Positions 34,456-43,494 are shown, counted from the stretch's first letter. The stretch: 64,000 bases of DNA from CAVQGZ01 sp963712175 (GCA_963712175.1 CAVQGZ010000010.1:51192-115191); one strand, 5' to 3'. The notes: generated from the letters alone by a model not told the origin. Made by a program: numbers and translations.

Positions 34456-35673
34456 ATGTCGCCCACCTCCACAGAGACCCGCACGTCGCGCCGATGGATG
34501 CGTGTCGGCGGAATCGTCGCCGGTCTGCTCGTCGTCGGTGGCCTGGCCACGGCCGGCGTCGCCGCCGCGTCGTCCACCGTCAGCGTGACCGTGGACGGTG
34601 ACACCGAGCAGGTCTTCACCTTCGGCCAGACGGTGCAGGACGTCCTGGACTCCCAGGGCGTCGAGGTCAGTGACGAGGACCTGGTCGTGCCGGCTCCCGA
34701 GGCCGAGGTGCAGGACGGCCTCGAGATCGCCGTGGCGTTCGCGCGCGACGTGACCGTGACGCTCGACGGCGTGACCGAGGAGCTCACCACGACGGCACTG
34801 TCGGTGGACCAGCTGCTGGACGAGCTGGGTCTGCGTGGCGGTGCCCTGACGACGTCGGTGTCGCGTTCGAGCGACATCGGTCGCGAAGGCCTCACGCTGG
34901 TGGTCCGCACTCCCAAGCAGGTCGTCATCGTCGATGGCGACAACGAGCTGGAGCTCGTCGTGACCGCCGTGACCGTCGAGGAGGCGCTCGCCTCCGCCGG
35001 CATCGGAGTGGGCGACAAGGACGTCGTGACACCCGCGACGACCGACCCGGTCGAGGACGGCTTGACCATCTCGATCGCGCGCTTCACGACCACCGAGCGC
35101 ACGGAGACCAGCTCGGTTGCCTACAAGACCGTGACCCGCACCAGCAACGAGCTGTACACCGACCAGCAGCGAGTGGAGCAGGAAGGCCGCAACGGCGAGC
35201 GGACGATCGTCTACCGCGTCGAGCTGCTCGGCGGCGAGAAGCAGGCCGAGGAGGTCGTCTCCGACGAGGTGACCACCGAGCCAGTGGACCGCATCGTGGT
35301 GCGGGGAACCAAGGAGCGTCCGGCGCCGGAGCCTGCCCCCGCTCCCGCCCCGGCTCCTGCCCCAGCGTCTGCCCCTGCCCCGGCTCCCCAGCCGTCGGCC
35401 CCGGCGCCCAGCGTCTCCGGCGGCAGCGTCTGGGACTCCCTGGCGCGCTGCGAGTCCGGCGGCAACTGGGGGATCAACACGGGCAACGGCTACTACGGCG
35501 GTCTGCAGTTCTCCTACGGCACGTGGTTGGCCTACGGCGGTGGGCAGTACGCGCAGACGGCGAACCTGGCCTCGCGTGAGCAGCAGATCGCGATCGCGAG
35601 CAAGGTTCGCGACGCTCGCGGCGGGTACGGCGACTGGCCGGCCTGCGCGTCCAAGCTCGGCCTGCCTCGCTAG
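34456..35673 (+). CDS. rpfB: Resuscitation-promoting factor RpfB, copy 1
   Basis: 405 residues, exported muralytic factor that wakes dormant cells. N-terminal membrane/signal segment (about 16-40), three DUF348 repeats (from about 42; VSVTVDGDTEQVFTFGQ, VTVTLDGVTEELTTTALSV, VVIVDGDNELELVV), a G5 domain (about 215-290), an Ala/Pro linker and the lysozyme-like Rpf domain (about 325-405) with Cys332 and catalytic Glu333 in CESGGNW. ATG 34456 gives the normal RpfB N-terminus. Together with a second rpfB it precedes ksgA, as single rpfB does in mycobacteria. The last 225 bp are near identical to the next gene. Confidence 0.95.
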   Translation: MSPTSTETRTSRRWMRVGGIVAGLLVVGGLATAGVAAASSTVSVTVDGDTEQVFTFGQTVQDVLDSQGVEVSDEDLVVPAPEAEVQDGLEIAVAFARDVTVTLDGVTEELTTTALSVDQLLDELGLRGGALTTSVSRSSDIGREGLTLVVRTPKQVVIVDGDNELELVVTAVTVEEALASAGIGVGDKDVVTPATTDPVEDGLTISIARFTTTERTETSSVAYKTVTRTSNELYTDQQRVEQEGRNGERTIVYRVELLGGEKQAEEVVSDEVTTEPVDRIVVRGTKERPAPEPAPAPAPAPAPASAPAPAPQPSAPAPSVSGGSVWDSLARCESGGNWGINTGNGYYGGLQFSYGTWLAYGGGQYAQTANLASREQQIAIASKVRDARGGYGDWPACASKLGLPR

Positions 35674-35798
35674 CCAGCCCAGTAACCACCGCTTTCGTGC
35701 GGTGATGTTTGAAGCCTGCCCGCACCGGGCATGTTCATAACGAACTGATAACGCAGTCGGCGTCTCGTCGCTGCACACCGATAACCCAAGGAGATCTC

Positions 35799-36962
35799 AT
35801 GTCGACCATCACGCTCGACACGAGCACCACCCCTGAGAACGACCATCCCCGCAAGCGCCGCAACCGCGTGCTGCTCGGCGTCGGCGCCACCGTCGGCGTG
35901 GGCGCCCTGGCCGTCGGCGGCTTCTTCGCCGTGACCAACACCGTGAGCCTCACCGTCGACGGCGAGACGAGCACGGTCTACACCACGGCCGACACCGTGT
36001 CCGGCCTGCTCGAGAACAAGAACCTCGAGACCACCGGCCGCGACCTGGTCGTGCCGGGTCCCGACTCCACGCTCACCGACGGCAGCGAGGTCGCTGTCGC
36101 GTTCGCCCGACCTGTCGACCTGACCGTGGACGGCGAGAGCGAGAAGATCTGGACGACCGCGCTGTCGGTCGACGACCTGCTCGACGAGCTGGGGCTGCGC
36201 AGCGGCGTCGTCACGTCGGTGTCGCGCTCGGCCGGAATCGACCGCGAAGGCCTCGCCCTGGTGGTGAGCACCCCCAAGCAGGTGACCATCGAGGTGGTCG
36301 GCGAGACCACCGACGAGCAGACGCTGACCACCACCGGACTCACCCGCGCCGACGCCCTCGAGGACGCCGGTGTGACCACCGGGTCCGGTGACGAGGTCGT
36401 CGGTGGCGCCGATGCCGCGGTCAAGGACGGCGACACCGTGCGCGTGCTCAAGGCCTGGACCACCACGTCCACCGAGACCCAGTCGGTGCCGTTCACGACC
36501 GTCGTCCGCCAGGACAGCTCGATCTACTCCGGCGAGAGCGTCGTCGACCAGGCCGGCAAGGCCGGCTCCGCCGAGGTCACCGTCGAGATCAGCTACCTCG
36601 GCAGCGAGGAGCAGGGCCGTGACGTTGTCAGCCGCACCGTGACGTCCGAGCCCGTGCAGAAGGTCGTGCGGGAGGGCACCAAGCAGCGCCCGGCAGCCCC
36701 GGCCGTCTCCGCTGGTGCCTGGGACGCGCTCGCCCAGTGTGAGTCCGGTGGCAACTGGGGGATCAACACGGGCAACGGCTACTACGGCGGTCTGCAGTTC
36801 TCCGCTGGCACTTGGCTGGCCTACGGCGGTGGGCAGTACGCGCAGACGGCGAACCTGGCCTCGCGCGAGCAGCAGATCGCGATCGCGAGCAAGGTTCGCG
36901 ACGCTCGCGGCGGGTACGGCGACTGGCCGGCCTGCGCCGCCAAGCTCGGCCTGCCGCGCTAG
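35799..36962 (+). CDS. rpfB: Resuscitation-promoting factor RpfB, copy 2
   Basis: 387 residues with the same domain order as copy 1: membrane segment (about 25-47), DUF348 repeats, G5 and the Rpf domain with Glu315 in CESGGNW. It lacks the long Ala/Pro linker of copy 1. The ATG has a strong AAGGAG, nine bases upstream at most, unlike many leaderless neighbours. The gap before it (35674-35798) contains gttcataacgaactgataacg, AT-rich for this genome and a likely promoter. N-terminal domains differ clearly from copy 1, whereas the Rpf domain differs at only two residues. Confidence 0.95.
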   Translation: MSTITLDTSTTPENDHPRKRRNRVLLGVGATVGVGALAVGGFFAVTNTVSLTVDGETSTVYTTADTVSGLLENKNLETTGRDLVVPGPDSTLTDGSEVAVAFARPVDLTVDGESEKIWTTALSVDDLLDELGLRSGVVTSVSRSAGIDREGLALVVSTPKQVTIEVVGETTDEQTLTTTGLTRADALEDAGVTTGSGDEVVGGADAAVKDGDTVRVLKAWTTTSTETQSVPFTTVVRQDSSIYSGESVVDQAGKAGSAEVTVEISYLGSEEQGRDVVSRTVTSEPVQKVVREGTKQRPAAPAVSAGAWDALAQCESGGNWGINTGNGYYGGLQFSAGTWLAYGGGQYAQTANLASREQQIAIASKVRDARGGYGDWPACAAKLGLPR

Positions 36963-36984
36963 CAGCGCCCGCGGGAGCTCGATC

Positions 36985-36990
36985 TAGGCT
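36985..36990 (+). promoter_or_regulatory. -10 element, leaderless ksgA
   Basis: TAGGCT, six bases, then ATG of ksgA. It fires just ahead of the hairpin at 37006-37046. Confidence 0.5.
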
Positions 36991-36996
36991 CGCGCC

Positions 36997-37878
36997 ATGA
37001 CAGAACGCCGGACCTCGGCGGGCCTCGGGCCCGCCGAGGTCCGGCGTCTGTGCGACGAGATCGAGCTGACCCCGTCCAAGCGGCGGGGTCAGAACTTCGT
37101 CCACGACGCGAACACGACGCGGCGCATCGTGGCAGCGGCACAGCTCGACCCACAGGACGTGGTGCTGGAGGTCGGACCGGGGCTCGGTTCGCTCACCGTG
37201 GCGCTGCTCGATGCCGTCCGGCACGTGGTCGCTGTCGAGGTCGAGCCGGCGCTGGCGACCGCGCTTCCCACGACCGTGGGCAGGCTCTGCGGTTCCGGCG
37301 CCGTCGACCGCCTCACCGTCGTCGAGGGCGACGCGTTGCGCCTCGGCCGAGGCGGGTTCCGCGCCGCGGACGGCTCGGAGCCCACGGCGCTCGTCGCCAA
37401 CCTGCCGTACAACGTCGCGGTGCCGGTACTGCTTCACGTCATGCGTGAGCTGCCGTCCCTCGAGCGGGCGCTGGTCATGGTCCAGGCTGAAGTGGCCGAC
37501 CGGCTCACCGCCGCCCCGGGGTCGCGCACCTACGGCGGCCCCTCGGCCAAGCTGGCCTGGTACGGCGTCGCCGTACCCGCGGGTGCGGTGTCCCGGCAGG
37601 TGTTCTGGCCGGTCCCCAACGTCGACTCGTCGTTGGTGCGCGTGACCCGCCGGCCGCCGCCACCGGCAACGGTGCCGCGCGAGCAGGTGTTCGCCGTCAT
37701 CGATGCGGCCTTCGCTCAGCGCCGCAAGAGCCTGCGAGCAGCGCTGTCGGGCTGGGCAGGCAGCGCACCCCGGGCGGAGAAGGCGTTGCGGGATGCGCAC
37801 GTCGACCCGTCCTGGCGTGGGGAGCGACTCGGCATCGGCGAGTTCGCACGAATCGCTGAGAACCGGCCCGAGGTCTAG
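36997..37878 (+). CDS. ksgA: 16S rRNA dimethyladenosine transferase
   Basis: 293 residues; dimethylates A1518 and A1519 of 16S rRNA (rsmA). It has SKRRGQNFVHDANTTRRIV, LEVGPGLGSLT (SAM loop), VVEGDAL, NLPYN (catalytic NLPY), MVQAEVADRL and FAQRRKSLRAALSGW. The LGPAEVRRL residues near the start match mycobacterial KsgA, so ATG 36997 is probably right although a long hairpin lies in codons 4-17. ispE follows within 3-12 bp. Confidence 0.96.
   Translation: MTERRTSAGLGPAEVRRLCDEIELTPSKRRGQNFVHDANTTRRIVAAAQLDPQDVVLEVGPGLGSLTVALLDAVRHVVAVEVEPALATALPTTVGRLCGSGAVDRLTVVEGDALRLGRGGFRAADGSEPTALVANLPYNVAVPVLLHVMRELPSLERALVMVQAEVADRLTAAPGSRTYGGPSAKLAWYGVAVPAGAVSRQVFWPVPNVDSSLVRVTRRPPPPATVPREQVFAVIDAAFAQRRKSLRAALSGWAGSAPRAEKALRDAHVDPSWRGERLGIGEFARIAENRPEV
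37006..37046 (+). terminator. 18-bp perfect hairpin inside ksgA start
   Basis: Perfect arms 37006-37023 and 37029-37046 around the loop ctcgg. It lies 44 bp after the rpfB stop and inside ksgA codons 4-17. It could end rpfB transcription, limit ksgA translation, or both. Confidence 0.65.
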
Positions 37879-37881
37879 CGT

Positions 37882-38826
37882 GTGGCTCCCGTGAGGGCCT
37901 CCACGCAATCGGTGACCGTGCGTGCCCCGGCGAAGATCAACGTCTACCTCGGTGTCGGGCCGCTACGTCCGGACGGTTTTCACGACCTCGCGACGGTGTT
38001 CCACGCTCTGCAGCTGAGCGACGACGTGGTGGCCGAGCGCGACGAACCCGGGCGCGTGAGCGTCGAGGTGGTCGCCGAGCCAGGCTCCGGGGTGGACGTC
38101 GACGCGGTGCCCTGCGACGAGACGAACCTGGCGCACCGAGCAGCGGAGACGCTTCGCCGCTACGCCGGCGTCGAGTGCGGCGTTCGGCTGCGCATCGTCA
38201 AGCGCATCCCGGTCGCCGGCGGTCTCGCCGGTGGCAGCGCCGACGCAGCGGCCGCGCTCGTCGCCTGTGACGCGGTGTGGGACACCGGCTGCGGACGTGC
38301 CGAGCTGGCAACCCTGGGGGCTCGCCTGGGCTCCGACGTCCCCTTCGCCTTGCACGGGGGCACGGCCCTGGGCTCAGGCCGCGGCGAGCACCTGGCTCCG
38401 GTCATGTCTCCGTCCCGGCTTCACTGGGTTCTCGCTGTCGCCGAGGGTGGCCTGTCGACCCCGGAGGTCTACGCCCGTCTCGACCGCATACGGGCCGGCC
38501 GACCTGGCGCGGCACCAAGCGTCCCGGACGGGCTGCTGAGCGCCCTGCGTCGATCAGACGTCGACGGCGTCGCGGCGCACCTGGGCAACGACCTGCAGGC
38601 CCCGGCATGCGAGCTGCGGCCCAGCCTCCGCCGGGTGCTGGACACCGGACGCGAGCTGGGGGCCGTCGGAGGCGTCGTGTCAGGCTCGGGTCCGACGGTG
38701 GCCTTCCTCGCCTCGGACGAAGCCGCCGCCCGCGACCTCGCCGCCGACCTTGCCGAGTCGGGCTCGTGCCTCGTTGCCGTGCCGACGAGCGGCGCGGCGT
38801 CCGGCGCGCGCGTGCTGGCGCACTGA
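37882..38826 (+). CDS. ispE: 4-(CDP)-2-C-methyl-D-erythritol kinase
   Basis: GHMP kinase of the MEP isoprenoid pathway, phosphorylating CDP-ME. About 311-314 residues with VRAPAKINVYLGVGPLRPDGFHDL, partly seen, KRIPVAGGLAGGSADAAAAL (ATP loop), LGSDVPFALHGG and the C-terminal GVVSGSGPTVAFLA. GTG 37882 follows the ksgA stop by 3 bp. TAGCGT at 37876-37881 could be a -10 for a leaderless message starting at GTG 37891, which would shorten the protein by three residues. Confidence 0.95.
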   Translation: MAPVRASTQSVTVRAPAKINVYLGVGPLRPDGFHDLATVFHALQLSDDVVAERDEPGRVSVEVVAEPGSGVDVDAVPCDETNLAHRAAETLRRYAGVECGVRLRIVKRIPVAGGLAGGSADAAAALVACDAVWDTGCGRAELATLGARLGSDVPFALHGGTALGSGRGEHLAPVMSPSRLHWVLAVAEGGLSTPEVYARLDRIRAGRPGAAPSVPDGLLSALRRSDVDGVAAHLGNDLQAPACELRPSLRRVLDTGRELGAVGGVVSGSGPTVAFLASDEAAARDLAADLAESGSCLVAVPTSGAASGARVLAH

Positions 38827-38838
38827 CGGGGCTGGTGC

Positions 38839-39336
38839 CTAGGCGGAGTCGAGTGGCCCGAGCAGTGGTCGGAGCAGGTCGGCGAGGGCTGTCTGCTCCG
38901 CCGCGCTGAGGGGCGACAGCAACCCCTGCTCCCGGTCCAGCAGGCTGCTCAGCGCCGCCCCGACGACCGTGCTGCCCTCGTCGGTGAGAGCCACGATCAC
39001 CGATCGACGGTCGTGGTGATCGGCCCGGCGCTGTACCAGGCCGCGGTCCTCGAGCTTGTCGAGCCGGGCCGTCATCGTGCCGCTGGTGACCATGGTCACC
39101 GCGGTCAGCCGTCCAGGGGACTCCTCGTACGGCGGGCCGGTACGCCGCAACGCCGCCAGCACGTCGAACTCGCCGGCGTCGAGGCCGTGCTCGGCGAAGG
39201 CCGAGCGGCGGGCCCGATCGAGGTGCCGGGCGAGCCGGGTCACCCGGGACAGCACCTGAAGCGCCGACAGGTCGAGGTCGGGCAGCTCGCGGTGCCAGGC
39301 CTGGGCGATCCGGTCGACCTCGTCGGGTGCGGTCAC
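38839..39336 (-). CDS. MarR-family regulator
   Basis: 165 residues, winged-helix dimer. It has LSRVTRLARHLDRARRSAFAEHGLDAGEFDVLAALRRTGPP, seen as helices 1-2, TAVTMVTSGTMTARLDKLEDRGLVQRR (recognition helix) and DHHDRRSVIVALTDEG (wing, DxRx6 T). GTG 39336 overlaps the TetR stop (GTGA), so it is translated with it. A longer open frame exists but only overlaps the TetR gene. Target and ligand unknown; convergent with ispE. Confidence 0.9.
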   Translation of the reverse strand: MTAPDEVDRIAQAWHRELPDLDLSALQVLSRVTRLARHLDRARRSAFAEHGLDAGEFDVLAALRRTGPPYEESPGRLTAVTMVTSGTMTARLDKLEDRGLVQRRADHHDRRSVIVALTDEGSTVVGAALSSLLDREQGLLSPLSAAEQTALADLLRPLLGPLDSA

Positions 39337-40022
39337 CGATCGCCCCCGAGCCCGAGGGCGGGGTTCTCCTCGAGGCTCGACAACCCGTTCCAGGCGAGGT
39401 TGACCAGATGAGCAGCCACGACCTGCTTGTCCGGCTGCCGGGCGTCCAGCCACCACTGCCCGGTGAGGGCAACCATGCCCACCAGCATCTGCGCGTACAT
39501 CGGCGCATAGCCGTCATCGAGCCCGCGCGAGGTGAACTCGTGGGCGAGGATGTGCTCGACCTGCCCGGCGGCGTCGGAGATCAGGCTGGCGAAGGTACCC
39601 GTGGACTGGGCGACGGGGGAGTCGCGCACCAGGATGCGGAACCCGTCGGTCGACTGCTCGATGTAGTCCAGGAGCGTCAGGGCCGCACGCTCGAGGACGG
39701 TGCGAGGGTGACCCTCGCTCTGCAGGGCGGCGGTGACCCGCTCGAGCAGCTGCTGCATCTCCCGGTCGACGACGACCGCGTACAGGCCCTCCTTGCCGCC
39801 GAAGTGCTCGTAGACCACGGGCTTGGAGACCTCGGCACGCGCCGCGATCTCCTCGACCGACGTGCCCTCGAAGCCTCGCTCGGCGAACAGCCCTCGGGCC
39901 ACCTCCACCAGCTGGGCGCGGCGCTGGCCGGCGCTCATCCGGGTCCGGGGCACCCGAGCCGTCGCACGGCCTTCGGCGAGCTCCACGACCTCGGCGGCGG
40001 AGTCGGCTGAGGCAGCGGTCAT
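39333..40022 (-). CDS. TetR-family regulator
   Basis: 229 residues. N-terminal helix-turn-helix QLVEVARGLFAERGFEGTSVEEIAARAEVSKPVVYEHFGGKEGLYAVVV, of which EIAARAEVSKPVVYEHF is the recognition part, then an alpha-helical ligand domain with GMVALTGQWWLDARQPDKQ. ATG 40022 gives a 30-residue lead before the HTH; CATGAT six bases upstream may be a weak -10. A TetR and a MarR regulator co-translated without a structural gene in the operon is uncommon; their target must lie elsewhere or be the operon itself. Confidence 0.92.
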   Translation of the reverse strand: MTAASADSAAEVVELAEGRATARVPRTRMSAGQRRAQLVEVARGLFAERGFEGTSVEEIAARAEVSKPVVYEHFGGKEGLYAVVVDREMQQLLERVTAALQSEGHPRTVLERAALTLLDYIEQSTDGFRILVRDSPVAQSTGTFASLISDAAGQVEHILAHEFTSRGLDDGYAPMYAQMLVGMVALTGQWWLDARQPDKQVVAAHLVNLAWNGLSSLEENPALGLGGDR

Positions 40023-40087
40023 GGAGCCATCATGCCGTGCCTGCAGGGTCCTCCCACCGGCGCGTCGTGCGACACTGACCCGCGCGT

Positions 40088-40159
40088 TCCCGGGTGGTGT
40101 AATCGGCAGCACAGCGTGTTTTGGTCTCGCAAGTAGGGGTTCGAGTCCTCTCCCGGGAG
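40088..40159 (+). tRNA. tRNA-Gln(TTG)
   Basis: 72-nt cloverleaf. Acceptor TCCCGGG/CCCGGGA, anticodon loop TTTTGGT giving TTG (reads CAA), T-loop TTCGAGT, discriminator G. The anticodon stem GCGTG/CTCGC has one T-T mismatch. Confidence 0.9.
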
Positions 40160-40222
40160 CCCACACCTCGCGACTAGGGTGGCGCCGTCCGCCTGCTTCC
40201 GACCTCGAGACGGGGACGCGCT

Positions 40223-41707
40223 GTGACGACACCGCCCGCGGCTGTGATCGTGCTGGCCGCCGGCGAAGGCACCCGGATGAAGTCGCGGACCCCCAAGGTT
40301 CTGCACTCGATCGGTGGACGCTCGTTGCTCGCCCACGCCGTCGCCACGGCGGCGCACCTTGAGCCGGGCGCCCTGGCCGTGGTGGTGGGACACGCTCGCG
40401 AGGCGGTGGTCGAGCACCTCGACGCCGTCGCCCCGCAGGTGCACGTCGCCGTCCAGGATGTCCAGCACGGCACGGGGCATGCGGTGATGTGCGCGCTCGA
40501 GCAGGTCGAGATCGGTGACGGCACGGTCGTGGTGACCTATGGCGACGTCCCGCTGCTGTCCGGTGAGACCCTGCAGCACCTCGTGCAGACCCATCAGGCG
40601 ACGGCGGCGGTCGCGACCGTCCTCACGGCGCGACTCGACGACCCGACCGGCTACGGGCGCATCGTGCGGGACGGCAGCGGTCAGGTCACGGCCATCGTCG
40701 AGCACCGGGACGCCGACGAGGAGCAGCGCGGCATCGACGAGATCAACTCGGGCATCTATGCCTTCGACTCCACGGCGCTGCGCCGTCATCTCGCGGGGCT
40801 GGACACCGACAACGACCAGGGCGAGCTCTACCTGACCGACGTCGTGCGGCTGGCCCGGGAGGCCGGTGAGACCGTCGCGACCCTGCTGCTGGAGGACACC
40901 TGGCAGACCGAGGGGGTCAACGACCGCGTCCAGCTGGCTGCTCTCGGCGCTGAGCTGAATCGACGGGTGCTCGAGTCGTGGATGCGGGCCGGTGTGACCG
41001 TCGTGGACCCGCACAGCACATGGGTCGACGTGTCGGTCACCCTCGACGGTGACGTGACGCTGCTGCCGGGAGTGCACCTGCAGGGGACGACACACGTGGC
41101 TTCGGGGGCGGTGGTCGGTCCTGACACCACGCTTGCCGACACGCTCGTCGAGGCCGGCGCGAGCGTCGTGCGCAGCCACGTGTTCGGTGCCCGCATCGGT
41201 CCGGGTGCCACCGTCGGGCCCTTCACCTACCTGCGGCCGGGCACCCAGCTGGACGAGGGCGCGAAAGCCGGGGCCTACGTCGAGATCAAGGGGGCCACGG
41301 TCGGGGCGGGGTCCAAGGTGCCGCACCTGTCCTACGTGGGCGACGCGACGATCGGCGCGGGCTCCAACATCGGCGCGGCCACGGTGTTCGTCAACTACGA
41401 CGGCGTCGCCAAGCACCGCACGACGGTCGGGGACCAGGTCCGGATCGGCAGCGACACCATGCTCGTCGCTCCGGTGACGATCGGTGACGGTGCGTACACC
41501 GCAGCGGGCTCGGTGATCACCGAGGACGTACCTGCCGGGGCGATGGGGGTCGGACGGGCGCGCCAGCGCACGATCCGTGGCTGGGTGCAGCGACGACGAG
41601 CCGGGACTGCCGCCGCGCGCGCGGCTGAGGCAGCGCAGCAGGGGCCAGCGGACCCACCGCAGAGCAGCGTGGGGCAGACTGCAGCCGGCGGCGACGGGAG
41701 TCAGTAG
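40223..41707 (+). CDS. glmU: Bifunctional GlcNAc-1-P uridyltransferase/acetyltransferase
   Basis: 494 residues; makes UDP-GlcNAc for peptidoglycan. N-terminal pyrophosphorylase with VLAAGEGTRMKSRTPKVLH, DVQHGTGHAV, TYGDVPLL and EINSGIYAF. C-terminal left-handed beta-helix (about 255-450) with hexapeptide repeats and the acetyltransferase motif VNYDGVAKHRTTVGD. The tail after 450 is Ala/Gln-rich and disordered, as in mycobacterial GlmU. TAGGGT at 40174-40179 is a likely -10, leaving a leader of about 37 nt. prs starts at the next base. Confidence 0.97.
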   Translation: MTTPPAAVIVLAAGEGTRMKSRTPKVLHSIGGRSLLAHAVATAAHLEPGALAVVVGHAREAVVEHLDAVAPQVHVAVQDVQHGTGHAVMCALEQVEIGDGTVVVTYGDVPLLSGETLQHLVQTHQATAAVATVLTARLDDPTGYGRIVRDGSGQVTAIVEHRDADEEQRGIDEINSGIYAFDSTALRRHLAGLDTDNDQGELYLTDVVRLAREAGETVATLLLEDTWQTEGVNDRVQLAALGAELNRRVLESWMRAGVTVVDPHSTWVDVSVTLDGDVTLLPGVHLQGTTHVASGAVVGPDTTLADTLVEAGASVVRSHVFGARIGPGATVGPFTYLRPGTQLDEGAKAGAYVEIKGATVGAGSKVPHLSYVGDATIGAGSNIGAATVFVNYDGVAKHRTTVGDQVRIGSDTMLVAPVTIGDGAYTAAGSVITEDVPAGAMGVGRARQRTIRGWVQRRRAGTAAARAAEAAQQGPADPPQSSVGQTAAGGDGSQ

Positions 41708-42685
41708 GTGGCACACATCAGGACCACAGGCAAGAAGACGCTCATGCTCTTCTCGGGGCGGGCCCATCCCGACCTCGCTGAGGAGGTCGCCGCCGATCTG
41801 GGCGTCGAGCCGGTCCCGACCAAGTTCATGACGTTCGCCAACGGCGAGCTCTACGTCCGGTTCGAGGAGAGCGTGCGGGGGTGCGACGCCTTCGTCGTGC
41901 AGACCCACCCGACTCCGGTCAACGAGTGGATCATGGAGCAGCTGATCATGGTGGACGCGCTGAAGCGGGCGTCCGCCAAGCGCATCACGGTTGTGACCCC
42001 GTTCTACGGCTACGCCCGGCAGGACAAGAAGCACCGTGGACGCGAACCCATCTCGGCCCGGCTGGTGGCCGACCTGTTCAAGGCCGCGGGTGCCGACCGG
42101 CTGATGGCCGTCGACCTGCACACGGCTCAGATCCAGGGGTTCTTCGACGGACCGGTCGACCACCTGTGGGCCCTTCCGGTGCTCGCGACGCACATCCAGG
42201 AGAACTACGACGCCCGGCGCATGACCGTCGTCTCGCCCGACGCCGGTCGCGTCCGCGTCGCCGATGTCTGGAGCGACAAGCTGGGCGCGTCGCTGGCCAT
42301 CATCCACAAGCGACACGACCCGGATGTCGCGAACCGGGTCAGGGTCCACGAGGTCGTCGGCGACGTGGCGGGACGCACGTGCCTGATCGTGGACGACATG
42401 ATCGACACGGCTGGGACGATCACCCAGGCTGCCGACGCCCTGATGGAGGCGGGCGCGGACGAGGTCATCGTCGCGGCGACGCACGCGGTGCTGAGCGGCC
42501 CGGCGATCGACCGCCTCAAGAACAGCCAGATCCGAGAGGTCGTCGTCACCAACACCCTGCCGATCGCGCCCGAGTCGCAGATCGACATGCTCACGACGCT
42601 GTCGATCGCCCCGCTCATCGCCCGCGCGATCCGCGAGGTGTTCGAGGACGGGTCGGTCACGAGCCTGTTCGACGGCCAGGTCTGA
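41708..42685 (+). CDS. prs: Ribose-phosphate pyrophosphokinase
   Basis: 325 residues; makes PRPP from ribose-5-phosphate and ATP for nucleotides, His, Trp, NAD and decaprenyl-phosphoryl arabinose or other cell-wall precursors. It has FSGRAHPDLAEEVA, NGELYVRFEESVRGCDAFVVQ, FYGYARQDKKHRGREPISARLVA, HTAQIQGFF and the PRPP loop CLIVDDMIDTAGTI. GTG directly abutting glmU; same order as in mycobacteria. Confidence 0.97.
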   Translation: MAHIRTTGKKTLMLFSGRAHPDLAEEVAADLGVEPVPTKFMTFANGELYVRFEESVRGCDAFVVQTHPTPVNEWIMEQLIMVDALKRASAKRITVVTPFYGYARQDKKHRGREPISARLVADLFKAAGADRLMAVDLHTAQIQGFFDGPVDHLWALPVLATHIQENYDARRMTVVSPDAGRVRVADVWSDKLGASLAIIHKRHDPDVANRVRVHEVVGDVAGRTCLIVDDMIDTAGTITQAADALMEAGADEVIVAATHAVLSGPAIDRLKNSQIREVVVTNTLPIAPESQIDMLTTLSIAPLIARAIREVFEDGSVTSLFDGQV

Positions 42686-42858
42686 CGGTCGCGGGACCGC
42701 TGGCGTCACCGGTGGCGATTGGCTGGGCAGGGCATGCCTCGGCTACCCTGCAACCACCTCGGCGAGGGCGCGTGCGCGTGCCGTGATCGACGCGGTGGGC
42801 TCATCGGCCCTCGTCCGGGCTGACCCACGACCCACCGACGCACCACGAGCGAGGAACC

Positions 42859-43494
42859 ATGAGCGACGTCACGCTGAGCGCCACCAAGCGCACCGAGTTC
42901 GGCAAGGGCCCGGCCCGCCGGCTGCGGCGCGACCACCTGGTCCCGGCCGTGCTGTACGGCCACGGCGTCGACCCGATACACCTCGCCCTGCCAGGTCACG
43001 ACACCGCGCTGGCGCTGAAGAACCCCAACGTGCTGCTCTCCATCCAGGTCGAGGGTGCGGGCGAACAGCTTGCGCTGCCGAAGGCGATCCAGCGTGACCC
43101 GCTGCGCAACTCCGTCGAGCACGTCGACCTCATCGCGGTGCGTCGTGGGGAGAAGGTCGTCGTCGACATCCCCGTGCACACCGAGGGCGAGCCCGACTCC
43201 GGTGCCGTGCTCACGCTCGAGAACTCGACGCTGGCCGTTCGCGCCGACGCCACGTCGCTGCCGCCGGACGTGAAGGTCGACGTCGAGGGCCTCGAGGCCG
43301 GCACGACCATCACGGCAGCCGAGATCACGCTGCCTGACGGTGTGGAGCTGGTGACGGACCTCGAGACGGCGATCGTCGTGATCTCCGCGCCACAGGCCGA
43401 GGAGCCCGAGGAGGCCGCAGAGGTCGCCGAGGGCGAGGTTCCCACGGTCGAGGAGACCGAGGCCGCTGCTGACGGTGCGGGAGAGCAGGGCTGA
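42859..43494 (+). CDS. rplY: 50S ribosomal protein L25/Ctc
   Basis: 211 residues, binds 5S rRNA. The long CTC form: N-terminal L25 domain (AEFGKGPARRLRR-like TEFGKGPARRLRRDHLVPAVLYGHG) plus the C-terminal TL5 beta domain (VKVDVEGLEAGTTITAAEITLPDGVEL, seen in part) and an acidic tail. ATG with GAGG upstream. The 173-bp gap before it holds ttggct / taccct near 42720-42750 as a possible promoter. Coupled with pth. Confidence 0.95.
   Translation: MSDVTLSATKRTEFGKGPARRLRRDHLVPAVLYGHGVDPIHLALPGHDTALALKNPNVLLSIQVEGAGEQLALPKAIQRDPLRNSVEHVDLIAVRRGEKVVVDIPVHTEGEPDSGAVLTLENSTLAVRADATSLPPDVKVDVEGLEAGTTITAAEITLPDGVELVTDLETAIVVISAPQAEEPEEAAEVAEGEVPTVEETEAAADGAGEQG

Noticed and set aside
40019..42709. 896-codon open frame on the minus strand opposite tRNA-Gln, glmU and prs
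   Set aside because: Arg/Asp/His/Gly-rich shadow translation typical of antisense GC-rich genes; the plus strand encodes complete GlmU and PRPP synthetase.
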